The notes under the pieces were generated by a model that was not told where the DNA came from, did not search any database, and worked only from the letters and a program-made list of their open reading frames with translations. From contig JAWZYV010013152.1 in the NCBI GenBank assembly GCA_038373885.1, positions 496,001 to 560,000 of the forward strand: a DNA stretch of 64,000 bases, in the 5' to 3' direction. Position 1 is the stretch's first letter. The number at the start of each line of letters is the position of its first letter. Made by a program: the position numbers and the translations under genes. The DNA comes from Cheiracanthium punctorium. Taxonomy: Eukaryota; Arthropoda; Arachnida; Araneae; Cheiracanthiidae. Of the stretch, positions 34,395 through 46,758 are shown in pieces.

Positions 34395-35585
34395 CCCTCT
34401 CTCTATATATATATATAAACCACAACAATAATTTTCACAGAAATTTCATTTGTAAAATGCAGTCTATGAAAATACATAAAAAATATACATCGTGTTCCAA
34501 AAACATTAATCTGTGCTTTTATTCCTTAAATATTGTGATAATATATTAAAATTTTTCTACTTACTATTTTTATTTTTGGCATTTAATTTAGCGCAGGCGT
34601 TGCCTAACATACGCATGCAGGTTGCGAGTATAGTTTTATTTTAACGTTGAATTACGTTCCTCCATAAAGGTCCAACGCAAAGTTTTAATGATACCGTTTG
34701 AAAACAATTGTGCGAAATATCGAAATTAACTCCCTCAATCTACCGGGGTATCCTTTACGGCAGTCAAACAGTGACGTCATAAATTAAAAAAAATGCGTGA
34801 AATTTGTTAACTCTGCAACTCTAACGCCCTGTCATAATTAAAGTGGGAATAAGTAGTTCCTCGAGATTACACAGTTTGATGTTTTTCAGGAGACAGGACT
34901 ATGGAGGATATAAAAGATACCGCTATATTAGATACATGGATATTTAAAATGGCACCCCTTGGATATTTTCTCCCCACAGTAAGATGAAATGGTTTGCGGC
35001 GCTAAATACGCCAATCTTATAAAACTATGTATAAATTAAATATATATGGAGACTTTCCTTAATGGCAACCATTATGTGAAATGATTATTATTTATGCTAA
35101 TGCGTAAATTGCAAAGAAACTCTACAGAATCAAAAGATCCCATTGAGGCCAAATAATCTAAGCTGTTTCTTTTAAGGGAGCCTTGAAGAGGGAGAAGCGA
35201 GTATAGATAGTATTAATGTACGTAATAGGTAGTATTATTAGATTTGTAAAGATAATATGAATAAATCGCAATGTACCACGTTAATAAATATTTCATGAAA
35301 TTAAAAGTGTTTATCCTTTTTCAACGGTTGTATTACAACCAACTAAATGAAAAGTAATTCTAATTTGCGTTAATATATCCCGCAGTAATTTCAACAGAGG
35401 AGATTACTTGAACTTTTTTAAAAATGAAATTCTGTTTTGTCACATGCAGATATGATTTTAGTAGTAAAATATTCCCTTCTTCCCGTATGAAGAGCGGGTG
35501 CGCAGCTATTTTAAAAACATCTCTTGAAAATAGCATAAATGAATTCATAAGTATATATATTAAACCACAAAGTTTCGCAACAAAA
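34395..35585. other. No supported gene
   Basis: Less AT-rich at 34.6-35.0 kb. An acceptor-like TTTGATGTTTTTCAG at about 34890 is followed by 18 open codons (RQDYGGYKRYRYIRYMDI) and a stop. This is too short to call. The rest is AT-rich. Confidence 0.35.
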
Positions 35586-35672
35586 GTACAGAATTTTATG
35601 TAACTGAATAAAATTCTCAGGGAATTAAATTTGGAAAAACACGAAATTAAAATTTTTATAAGTGGCCCTCGT

Positions 35673-35709
<37 letters not shown>

Positions 35710-36187
35710 TTAGTGAAATGTGCCGCTTACTCGAATGAGGCGATGTGCAAAATTTCAGCCTTTCATAATAAAACGTCCAGGGATATCTTTAAACAAAGAT
35801 GATTAGGAGCTACACATGAATTTAGATGCATACTTGTATAGCTAAAGTGCAAATAGTTTTTTCTTCGTAATATCTCAGCGACCCCTGAAACACGATTATC
35901 CGATGAGATTTTTCTGAAAATTAGTTTGAGTGAATATAATTATTTTCATATCTCTGGCACTTTTTCATACAAAATGCTAACATTTCATACACTACCTCAT
36001 TAGTGAGTGGCATACAGTTTTATAATTGGCCATTTTGGTAGGCGGTAAGAAATTTTCAATTTTGTATTTATTAAAAATTAATCTCCTGAAAATTTAATTG
36101 GTTTCATAAAATTCTGTAATTTATTACATGTCTATGATCAATAGTCGAAGAATAAAAGCTGATATCAATACTTTATGACATCCTGTA
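35586..36187. mobile_element. Foldback element family G, copy C, left tip lost
   Basis: Internal and right-arm blocks match copies A and B (TTAGTGAAATGTGCC, GCTACACATGAATTTAGATG, CATATCTCTGGCAC, AATTTTGTATTTATT, and right tip GACATCCTGTATA). The outermost left arm is missing, and the arm is interrupted by a run of 30 A residues at 35674-35703, longer than in the other copies. Confidence 0.75.
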
Positions 36188-37160
36188 TAGTAAATTACAA
36201 TGTCACTTGAAAGAAGTTACAGACTTTTTTTAAAAGCGATAGAAATTTTCAGTTGATTGAATTTGAGGAAGTGTAAAAATTAAATAGTTATACGGCCCCG
36301 TACAAAAATATTCAAATGAGATGACGTTCGAAATTTGAGCATTTTATCCTAAAAAGTGTGAGAGATATGAAAAATATAAATGCTGGCTTAAACCACTTTC
36401 CGGCGAATCCTGAATGGAAACATAATCATACCGGATAATCGATTCAGGAGTCCTACAGAAAATACGAAAGAAACACTAGTATTTATTTGTACTAGATATA
36501 AATATTTACATTTAAATTCACCTATAATCCTTGGCCAAGTTTCTTTAAAGATATCCCTGAGACTTTTAAGATAAATGAGATTTGTGATTTGTGATAACGG
36601 CAAAGCTACACAAGGGCTATCTGCATTAGGAGGTTGTGCTTTGGAGAGTGTTTTAAGGGGTTCTAACGCGCCTTTACTTTAGATCTGGAGAAAACCGCCC
36701 CAAACTCCAGAATGTTATATCGACATCTGCACGGTAGACCAGAAACCAAGACCTTCATACTTCGGTCGATCTACCATGTCCAGTGTCTTATTCACTCGGG
36801 CATGGTCGGCCATTTTTATGATGAAAGTTTGAAATTGTTTTTATCAACTAATTAATGTCGGAGGTCACATTTTATTAATCGTGTGTTTTTAATTTTTTAA
36901 TTTTTGTTTTTACGGGACCTAAATAAAAATTTAAATTTTGTATTTACTCAAATTAAAACCCCTAAAAGTTTTAATCGATTTAATAAAATTCTGTACCTCT
37001 TTTTGAATACCTTTGGGTTTTATTGCACATATATTATACGTGGTATCTGTATGTGGTGTATATGGTACCGTAATTAATATCTGTTATATCTGTAATATAT
37101 GCAAATATGTGATCAACATTTAAGGAATAAAAGCCAAGGCCAGTGTGTTTTGGACGCCCT
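36188..37160. mobile_element. Foldback element family G, copy D
   Basis: It abuts copy C directly. Left-arm blocks GGCCCCGTACAAAAATATTC and GTGTGAGAGATATGAAAA are matched inversely by right-arm blocks TTTTTACGGGACC, AAATTTAAATTTTGTATTTA and the tip TTTTGGACGCCCT ending 37160. A tRNA-headed SINE interrupts the right half at about 36600-36815. Without it the element is about 755 bp, in line with the family. Confidence 0.75.
36600..36815 (-). repeat. tRNA-Ser/Leu-like SINE, family 3 (in copy D)
   Basis: On the minus strand it reads from about 36815: ATGCCCGAGTGAATAAGAC (A-box-like) and later GGTCTTGGTTTCTGGTCT where a decayed B box is expected. The body contains GGGGCGGTTTTCTCCAG and CGTTAGAACCCCTT, which match the 56.0-kb copy. 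Poorly conserved flanking words (TTTTAAGATAAATGA and TTTTTATGATGAAAG) may be a degraded target duplication. Confidence 0.65.
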
Positions 37161-40100
37161 GAAGATTTAGTTCAATATTAAAATGCAATACACTGACGTT
37201 AAAAAATAATTAATTAAATAAAAAAACCTATATTGCTAATTCCATTTAGAATAATGAACAAATCAATCTCTAGACTACACAAACACGTTTGCAAACGTAG
37301 TATCTAAAAAAAAAAAAAATTCTTTTTTAGCTATTTATTCGTGTTTTAAAACACGGGAGAGCTGAAATATCCTCAGATCTAAATTATTTTGTACAATTAC
37401 TAATAAAAAGGTTAATTGACGTGTATATTTCAACCAAATAACAACTAGATAAGTTTAAGAGCCTTTTTAAAAATTTCTATGGCTCTTCTTATTTTCATAA
37501 TTGGTTTATTGACAATTCTTATTACATAAACATAGAAGTATTTTCGAGCGCGAAATTTTTGAAAGTATGATTATTATGTGATTTAAAAATATAAATGAGT
37601 TATGTTAGCCTGTCAGTACCTCTGAATTTTTAAACTAGATTTTATTTTCCTTTGTGTAGTAAACAGCTTGCAAATTCAAAATAAGGGAATTCTCACGAAA
37701 TGAAACAAAGTGAGAATGGTGATTTTTCTTCATTTCTGTCTCACCTTTCTATGGAAAATTCATAAATTATTTATATTTTTATAACACAAAAATAATTTCG
37801 GCAAGTACATAACTCAGTGGACAACAGAGTATAGGTTTGTGAAATTTGTAAAGTAATTCTTAAAAAAATCATTTTTGTCACGATCTAAGTTGCTTAAATT
37901 TAATTCAATTTCACTACAGCAGTGCATTGTTTCACTTCTTCTCATTCAAAACGTTCAAGTTGATGTCTAATGAAAAAAATTGTCTTTGGAATTCTTTAAT
38001 TTTATATTTTCTGTAGCCCTAGTGTGACAGAAATTATGCATAAGGTGACCGAAATGACAAAAACTTTTTTTACGGCGCTAAAAATGTAAAATGTAATCAT
38101 GAATACTCAATAAATTATGTTTTTTATTAAAAATCTTCCTCAGCTTTATGAAGAACTTGTAAAACTTAAAAAAAGGGATTAAAAAAAAAGAAATCTAGAA
38201 AAGTGGAAGGGACTGGTTTTGTCCTGTTTTTCAAGAATCACTCATATATATACGCAACAAAAAGCTGGTGATTTTCAAATTATACGCGCTTGGTGAGAAA
38301 TCGTCCCTCTTGCTTCATTGACTACAGATACTTTAATATAATGTCGAAAGAAATATTTACACTATTTTCAGGAAAAATCTAATCAAAACTATTAAATAAA
38401 ATCCATACCCAATGTTTATGTTCAGTGTCTACCTAATATATTACCAGTCATTTCATTCGCCTAATGCCTTAATGGGCTTTAGCTGGGAAAAAATACGCAA
38501 TTTTCACAAAACTTTGGAAAATTTGACGTAATAGTCTAAGATTATTGACAAACTATGATGCTACTTGATATTGTTGCTTCATTTACTTCACTTTTACGTG
38601 AAGCACTTTAAAAAATATCACTGAAAAGAATGAGAATCGTACAATGACAGTACAATAAGCCAGAAATATTTTTTAAAGGTGTTTTTTTTTGCAAATGCTT
38701 GAATCGAATAGAAATCACAAAAATTTTGAGTGTCAATTAATATGGAGCAAAAGTTTCATTTTTTTACGTAGGTATATTTTACATATATTTTAAATACAGA
38801 AAAAAATCTTGGAATTATTGTGAAACGGGAAAAAATGTTTTGTTGAACTGAACAAAATCCCTCGTTTGAAACAGCGCCAAACAAATTTTCATTGAATCGA
38901 AAAAATATTTTTTCAGTCTACTTCTACAAGTTTTATTTTAGTAATATTTATATAGATTCAAAAAACATATCTAAAATACAATTAAAATTCCAGTTTTTTA
39001 TTCTAAAAGGCAACTTTGATTACAATCTTTCTTTGAACACCAAATGAGCTTCTCGAGCCTGAGAATAATCAGAGAAAAATTGAAATTTGCTAGAAAGCTG
39101 AAACTGTATAGACGCACATAATAAACATCCTTACAAGTATTACAAATATGAGAATTTTCGAAAGCTTAGTAGAAGTCATGAAAAATATGAGTTGCCCAGT
39201 GTCAAAACTCTTCTAACATCTTATTGTTTTACGACTCAAATTGCGTTTTAGTTAAATACTTCTTTGTGGCTTGAATAGTTCTCAATAATTAATCCAATCT
39301 TTCTCATTATCGCAGATATAGTGTAAGAAAATAGCACAAAGGAAAAATTAGATAATTGCACTTGTAATAAATGAGTGCCATTAATGTTCCCTCTGTTATA
39401 GTAGAAAGGATAAATCTTGAAGTAATATCACCTACATTAGAACATAACATTAACTTATTTCTTCAGATTAATTTTAAATTTGCATGCTATGATATTTCAG
39501 GTAATTATCTAGCCTCAATTTTTATACATTTTTGAAAGTATAAGAAAGCTAGTTTGAACTTTATCTTTCTTAAATCAATTTTAAAAAAACATAGGATAAT
39601 GCTTGCACGTAATAGTTTTCCTCACATCATTTCAATTTTTTCGGTTTTATGTTTTTATTTATCTATTTTTCAGACTCAATTATTTTTCAATAATTAATAA
39701 CAAGCTTAAACACAGAGGGAAAATTCTTCCATTGACTATTTTTAAGGATAGGAGGAACATATTAGATGAAAAAAAGTTTCTTCTTTCTGTAAACAGAACG
39801 TCGTAGTTCAATCCAACTTAAATGCCGTAGATCTTGCGAATAGCTTGTCAGTATTAGAATTGCTCACTATAGTATACTGAAAAATCATAGTTTTTTTTTT
39901 TTTCGTCTCGAAATTCAGAATTCCATTCATTTTTTATACACAGACACACACACAAAAATAAATAAATAAATAAATAAAATAAAATGAGTAGTCAAAATTT
40001 ACCACGTTTGGTCTTGATAAACTGATGGTGTTTTAAACGGGAAAATGTGCGAACGGAGGAAACAAACACTAGTTTTATTCTGATTCGTCAAACAATTTCA

Positions 40101-40866
40101 TATAATACATAAGTACATGTATATAGTGTGTGTGTTGCTTACATTTTTTTTTTTTTTACGGAAGTATAAAGTTTTCGCCAGATATCGTCAAGCATACAGT
40201 TTTGTCGATAGTCGCGTGTTGAATTTACAATTAAATCTTGTCTATTTGCTTGGAAATAAAGAAAATGATACGAAACATAATGCCATAAATACGATATTTT
40301 CACCAGATCTTAATAAAATATAACACCATAAGAATTATTTTTAAATTTCAAACAACCACATTGATGGAGTAATATCTTTAAAAATACCAGTATTAAAAAA
40401 ATGATTTCAGATTAAAAGAAATGAAACTTCTTATTGAGAAACTGCAAAAATAAATAAATGAATGAATAAATAAAATATTTAATAAAATGAATTATTTGAT
40501 TGTCAGAAATACTATACGCTACTATACAACTTCTAATAAACGAAGAACCCTTGTAACTCAGGAAATGTCCGTACACTTGTTCTTACGGTATCACCTTTTA
40601 TCAATGTTTGAAGCATCTTTTATTAACAAAATAACCATGACTTTTCAGTATACTTCTAAGTAATTCTAATACCGACAAAGCTATGTAAAGACAACCGCGG
40701 TAGTTTTTTGATTTTACAGTGAACATTTGCATATTACTAAGCTATAACATAAGGGCAAGCTGCTGTATAAAGAATTTTTGCATATCGTGCATAAAACCAA
40801 ATAAAGTGGGCTTGGAGATATGATTTTGTGCTCTGAGTGATGATATCTCTAAGAAGTTGGTGTTTC
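37161..40866. other. AT-rich DNA, no gene seen
   Basis: The longest quiet stretch. One 25-codon plus frame near 39035-39120 (MSFSSLRIIREKLKFARKLK followed by LYRRT) has natural composition but no splice partner. Short AAAT repeats occur near 39955-39985. Nothing else is recognisable. Confidence 0.5.
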
Positions 40867-40882
40867 TATATATATGTATGTG

Positions 40883-40933
<51 letters not shown>
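40867..40933. repeat. (TA)n microsatellite
   Basis: TATATATGTATGTGTATATG passes into an uninterrupted (TA)n run of about 45 bp. Confidence 0.95.
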
Positions 40934-40935
<2 letters not shown>

Positions 40936-41364
40936 GCGTCCTGTTTTAATATTGTTTAACGGAACGGAATCGGCGACCTCATTTAAGAACCTTGACTTTT
41001 TAATGATTTAAGATTTTTGCATACATGTTATTTATTGGAACGGTTTTCTATTTTGTACAATAATATTTATTTGATATGGTATCTAAAAATCAATTAATCT
41101 TTCAATCTTTTCATAAGTACCGGCTGAATTCCCACACTACGCTGTTTTCAAAAGTATTTTTAAGCTTTTACGCTTTATTTGTTCAAAAAAAAACTTCATC
41201 TCGCTAAAATAGATTGCACTCCAGTTAGTTTGAAGGCTATCCCAGCTAAAATTAATACTAAGATTGAAAAACCCCTGTGTGAAAAATTTTGTATGATGTG
41301 AAATACTTATTTAAGAGAGCTCCCGATTATCTATGCATAATATATAGGCTAATTCATAATTTTG

Positions 41365-41930
41365 GGGTTCATTTAATTAACTAAGACTGCAATTATTCAA
41401 ATTGCAGTTTAATTACATGACGGTTTATAAACAAAAAATTCTTTCATTTGCTATTTATTTTAATTCTTTACTGAATAACCATTTTCCGAAGAAACAAAAC
41501 TCATCTTTGATTTGGTACTGGATCTTTTAGTACTAAATCATCACAAACTGACGAAAATTGCATTATCTTAATTGTTTGAACACAGGAACGTAAAATAGGC
41601 AAAATATTAAAAAAAACTAATTTCAACTAAAATTTACCAGATCTGTAAATTAACAAATTTAAAGTTTAAAGGTAACAATTTAAAATAAATTTTTAGCCGG
41701 AATTTACTTATTTGTAATTACTGTTAAAATTCTGATATGAAAATAAACAAATATCTTCCTAACACACCAGCAATATTTTTACCTTTCTAAATTCTCGGAC
41801 AAAACAAACATAAATAATAGATTAAATAAAGTTACAGATATTCTTTTCATGAGAGTAGCCACAGTTATATTAAATTAAAATTCACGAAATGCTTCTTTTA
41901 ATGTGTAATGTAAAATTTCGGTTCAAATTA
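41365..41930 (+). repeat. Old duplicated segment, copy 2
   Basis: The counterpart of 30880-31465 in the same orientation, about 10.5 kb away. See that entry for the shared blocks. Similarity fades on both sides. Confidence 0.6.
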
Positions 41931-44405
41931 CAATTTCATAAACAACAGTACTATATTCAATTAATCAGTTTTCTAAAATTCAAGAAAAATCATTAGAATG
42001 TAATATGATGCCCGCAAAGATTTTTTATGGAAAGTATAAAACTCATTTTTTGAAACTTTCTGTTTGTCAAAACTCATAACAGATGAAAAAAATATCTATT
42101 TGCATACTACTTTTAACATTTTCTTTCCAATCCTACTTACAGCAGAAACTCTAATTCAGTGCATGAACCATAAATTAAAAGAGGAATAAAAATCAACGAA
42201 TAAAAATGCACATATACTTAAGTTTGAAAATATTGGGCGCAGATTTAAGTCTAACAGAGGCGTCTTTGATCGGTGCCGAAGTAAATTCAACGATGGAAGT
42301 TTGACGATTTAATATATTCTTTAATATGACGATGGTTGTGCTACATAGTAGTCAAGAGTGAAATAACTACAAATGAAGCAAATTTAAGTTTTTAAAAATA
42401 TCCAAACATCCACTAAAGTTTTAGAAAGCAGTATCTCATGTTTCATGAAAAGACTTTAACCTGGCATTCTGTTAGAATGTTTCATTAAATTTCATTAATA
42501 AAATAAAAGAATTTTTTGGTTATTAATAAATTAGCGATCATATGGATTTCAATTATTCTAACATTCTACGGTGGCTAGGTTAGGTTTGTGAAACATGTAT
42601 AGCATAAATGTTTCAATCAAGGAAGTATATATCAAAAACAATACAACTCAATAACAGTCTACGATATAAAGATCAATCAAATTTTCATTCTTAAATTAGT
42701 ACATAAATGCCCAATGAGTGAACTACAAATGTTGCAGCAGATCGGTTTCAAGGCAAACAGACCAAAATCAGCTTGGTTAAGTTTTTTTTGTGAGTCTAAC
42801 AAAAGAAACATATTCTTCTACAGTTGGTGAAACAAAAATCAGTTAACTTTGAACACCGCGTTAAAAAGCGTCCATAACTAATGAGGAGAGACATCAAGCA
42901 ACAAGCAGTTTCCAGATTCTTCTGGTCGACAGCATCGAGCATTGCATTTTAATAATTTCAAGACAGTTTTTGCAATATAAAAGAGGAAAACACTAATAAA
43001 TTTTTAAACAACATTTTTAAAAAATTTTCTATTTTTAAGTAATAAAAGCACTTGTTGGATTGATTTTTTTTTTTTTTTTTTGCTTCAACCCGACTTTTAT
43101 CTGTGAGTACTATCTGTCCTTCGTATTGTCATCTATACTGAGTAAAAAAAATTCAATGACTATGCAACTCTTCACATAACGTTATTTTATGTCTTCAAAG
43201 CTCAATTATGTGAATTACTTTCATTGAAAAAAAGAAGGCATAACATTTTCTTCACAAAGTCTTTTTTGAATAAAAGCTTCAATTTTAATCTAGAAACTGA
43301 CTGCTGTTAGGTCTATATTAACTCACATTTCAATTGACAAACTCAATTTTCGTAACTTTTGGATTTCGAAAACTTTCGTAACATTTTAGAATAAAGCTTT
43401 AATAATTTTTATTATTTCCAGTAATAGACATTTCAGAAATGTGACTAGAGAAACACGATCAATTTTTGTGCGAAATAAATTAAAGCAAAGCATCTATCGA
43501 GATTTTATAGTAAAACACTGTACTTTAGTCGCGATTTTATAACATAATTGCAATTTAATTTTCTAGATTGGAAAGCTGATTACTGTTATAACATAAGTCC
43601 TTTGTGTCTGTGCATGTGTGTGTATGTGTATATGTGCATTTAAACAAATTGTATTAAAATAGTCTATCCAATTTTGAACACTCTTATAACAATTATGCGC
43701 TATAATAGAATTTTTCTAACAAAATACTTAAAGATACGATACGATTATTTAAAACATTCGTTTGCAGGATATCGTTTAAAATACGTAAAGTCAAGATAAA
43801 AATTTCCTCATTCGTTCAGTTTTCAAAATTCATTTTAAAATTTCATAATACGTTTGCTCCAAGATCTTTTTAAAGTGAAATTCTTTTCAAAACGAGTTAT
43901 TTTTTGATTGAAAAAATTTCCGACGTATCACATACCAATACGCAAAATACATATTTTTTCTTTGTATATTATAGTTGAAAGCTTCATGCATTCTTACAAA
44001 TCGATACTGAATGTACATAAGTATACTTACAAATCTAATCAGCGCTGTATGTCTAACTTTAAAAGTTTCGCTTCGTTTTTCGCAAACGGGACACGTCTGA
44101 ATTCGGTAAAATGCAAATCGAAGTGAAGGGTTTACTAGCACTGCTCGAGAAATTTCTTTAAAAATGCATCACGTGACTTCAGACGTCATACACTTTTAGA
44201 CCCGTTTCAGAGTACAAAACTTCTCATGAAAAAGTTGTTTAGATTCCTCAACTTCCTGCATGCAGTAGTTATTGACATCTTTCAACTTCACTCCTTTGGT
44301 GTTCACATAACAAGAGTGATGTGCCAACAGACAAAAATCACCAAACTAATTACGAATGTCGTCGATATCGTTGAAGATTATGCAAAGTATTGATTTATTG
44401 CTTAC
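41931..44405. other. No supported gene
   Basis: A pyrimidine-rich acceptor ATATTCTTCTACAG at about 42821 is followed by 17 open codons (LVKQKSVNFEHRVKKRP) and a stop, too short to call. A T-run lies at 43064-43081. An overlapping pair of plus and minus frames at 43.9-44.14 kb has no supporting features. Confidence 0.4.
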
Positions 44406-44443
44406 AGTTTCTGTTCTCTGCGAGGGGGAACAGTTGGGTTAAT
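44406..44443 (-). CDS. Candidate 38-nt internal exon
   Basis: On the minus strand a clear acceptor (TGGACTTTTCTCTTCCCAG) precedes 44443, and a strong donor, AAACT|GTAAGC, follows 44406. The 38 bases between read INPTVPPRREQK in the open phase. If unspliced, the frame ends two codons later. Pyrimidine tract, AG and GTAAGC are all near consensus, making this one of the better splice-site pairs in the window. Micro-exons of this size exist, but the flanking exons were not identified and it lies 200 bp from an opposite-strand candidate, so at most one is likely real. Confidence 0.25.
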
Positions 44444-44621
44444 CTGGGAAGAGAAAAGTCCACACATTAAATCCATCAGCAGACGGTTCTTATTCGCTGT
44501 CGATAGTTATTTTCACAGCAGATTTTGACAGGTGTAGTTTAAATGCCTTGACTGGAAAAAGCAGTTAAGATTTTCAAATGAGACGAAACAACATTTAAAA
44601 ATATAACGAAACTCCTGAATA

Positions 44622-44686
44622 ATGGCTGTAGCCGAGACCCAAATAAGGTCACGCAATCCGAAGCTGGCTGTTATTTGCAGCATCAC
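44622..44686 (+). CDS. Candidate first coding exon
   Basis: A plus-strand ATG in fair context (AATAATGG) opens 21 codons (MAVAETQIRSRNPKLAVICS and one more) plus two bases, followed by a near-consensus donor CATCAC|GTAAGC. The region 44.15-44.76 kb is less AT-rich than its surroundings. No TATA-like box at a fitting distance and no downstream exon were found. The product is not recognised. Confidence 0.25.
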
Positions 44687-45568
44687 GTAAGCACACGATC
44701 ATATTCCATCAATAACCCTTTCCTTAGCAGTTTTTATTTATAAGGTTTTTCATGGAACGTACCTCCGTTTCAAAAAATCTACAATTCAGTTTAGTGCTAA
44801 CTTCTTTGAGGGGGATTTCGTTTGAATTCGGGGATTTTTGTGTTTCGGAAGATTTTTGTTTCTTCATTTGAAAGATGATTAAATGGATGAGTTTTGGTTA
44901 AGTTGGACCAGTTGTAGATGGAAGGGTGTTAGCAATTTCGCCAATTAAAGTTTGGCGACAGTACAATTTTGAATTTCGCCAATGTTTGCACGCTTGTAGC
45001 TCGTTGTTAAATTAAGGTATCCTAATAAAAGTGGTGTCACCTTAAAGGGTTTTTTCTGCCCTTTCTAAATATGCGGTTATTTTGCTTGTAGATTTTTCAG
45101 AAACTTCATAAATTTTGATTATTTCAGATTTCAAGAATATTCCTTTGCGAATGTCAAAACCAAAAAGGCCACAGATAGGGCAGGATTAATTTGGTGTTTT
45201 ATGTTTTGCATTGGCTATTTTAGTAGTCCGTTTTGCTTGGAAGAATATGTAAAACTAGAAGTCAAAGCCCATTGTGGAGGCAGTTACAACGGGCGGTTTG
45301 AAAAAAACATTTGATGAAAATATTTCTACACTCAATATATTAAATCTTCATCCTAAAATAAATAACTCCATATTCAATTTTTACTGTCCTACACAGCACA
45401 AAGATATCCATTGGTCTTCTATAAGGAATCAGAGTTGGACAATGGGTATATCTATTAGTCGAAGATCCTCCAAATAACATAAAATGGATCTCTATAGGAG
45501 ACTTGAAGTTTGATCTCTAGAAGGACTAGACAACGTATATAATATCTAGGATGTCTGTAAGAGATCTA

Positions 45569-45899
45569 CTGCTCGCCCAGAAATAAAAGGTCGGCTTTGG
45601 CGCGCTGCCAAAAAAATGTATGCTGCGAATATGGGCTCAGATGTGCATAAAATTCTCTCTCTAGTATATGCTAACAGTGTTGCCAATTTAGCCACTTTTT
45701 GGCTAGATTTTGGCCAACTGGCAATACGGAAGTTTTTTGTAAATCGGAAATGAAAGTCTAAATGTCTCAAACGACACTACTACCGTATAGAAATTTAAGA
45801 GTCCTTGCACATCTGAACCCATCTTTCCCATGAAACAAATCGCAGCATCCATTTTTTTGGCAGCGCGCCAAAGCCGACCTTTTACCTTTTGGCGAACAG
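45569..45899. mobile_element. 331-bp MITE with GC-rich long inverted repeats
   Basis: The tips CTGCTCGCC and, in complement, CTGTTCGCC are flanked by TA (45567-45568 and 45900-45901). The arms continue through GGTCGGCTTTGGCGCGCTGC. A 36-bp block at 45850-45885 pairs with 45582-45617 with one mismatch, and pairing weakens inward through GGATGCTGCGA-type words. It is the most GC-rich repeat arm in the window. Non-coding; opposing open frames here merely mirror the palindrome. It split the left arm of the larger element. Confidence 0.85.
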
Positions 45900-46149
45900 T
45901 ATATCCAAGTAGCGTAGATATTAATTGGACGCCCAAAATATACAAGATTTCTCAAACAGCCTATAAATGGATATCTATATCATATCCAGAATATCCGAGC
46001 AATCAGCAATAGCTCTCCTTTGAGATGCGGGAAAAGTGAATTGGGACGTCATAACTACGCCATCTTTTACTCGCTGAATTTTTTTTCTCCATTCTGTGAA
46101 TTTTGGTGCTGCCATTATTATCATACATAGGAGCTTTAAGTTACTTTTC

Positions 46150-46245
46150 AAACTGAGACATATTTTCCCCGGCTGGTATCGAACCATGTATCCAAGGCGT
46201 GGTAGGCGAGCGTTCTAACCACCAGACAGTTTCGATTCGGGATGA
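46150..46245 (-). repeat. tRNA-headed SINE fragment
   Basis: On the minus strand TGGTGGTTAGAACGC (complement of 46210-46224) and GGTTCGATACC (complement of 46175-46185) form A and B boxes at tRNA-like spacing. They are preceded by GAAACTGTC and followed by AGCCGGGG. Only the head is obvious; the tail beyond 46150 is unclear. The lack of mature acceptor-stem pairing argues against a functional tRNA gene. Confidence 0.65.
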
Positions 46246-46450
46246 GATGACTGAAGTTTGAAGTGACTGTTGTTTCAATTTCGGGAAGAAAACTTCTATG
46301 TGTCTAAATAACTAAAATTGGAATTTGCCCTACACTACTTGGTATTAGAAAATTTTGTGATTTCTATCCGTTTTAAGCATTTGGGACCCCAGTACAACCA
46401 TAAGAAAAAGTTTGCCTGTCTGTCGTTCTATCAGTGACGCTTTTTTTATT

Positions 46451-46758
46451 CGCACATCACGTCAAACTAACAGAAGCGAATGAAATAAAATTTGGTGACA
46501 TTATAGGTGGTCACTCAACTTAAGCTTTAGGTGTCGAAGTTTTAAAAAATTCATTAGATTTTGAGATTTTCCGAAAATTGTTTCAAACTGCGCAAATTTT
46601 TGTTCGCACATCACGTAATAACGACTATATGAAATTTGGTAATATTATAGATGATCACTTAACTTAAGCTATAGGCGTCGCATTAAAAAAAAATTATTAC
46701 TTGATTTTGTGATTTTTCTGAAAGTCCTTTCAAACTGCGTAAATTTTTGTTTCAGTAT
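46451..46758. repeat. 154-bp tandem duplication
   Basis: Two units start with CGCACATCACGT at 46451 and 46605. Both contain GAAAT..AAATTTGGT.A..TTATAG, ACTTAA..TTAAGCT, GATTTT.GATTTT and TTTCAAACTGCG. They differ at many positions and by small gaps, so the duplication is old. Confidence 0.75.

Noticed and set aside
35674..35703. Poly-A tail of a retroposon
   Set aside because: Other foldback copies have shorter A- or T-runs at the same place, so this is run expansion within the arm.
45546..46012. Several overlapping open frames of 60-80 codons on both strands
   Set aside because: They mirror each other across the palindromic arms of the 331-bp MITE and have no conserved domain.
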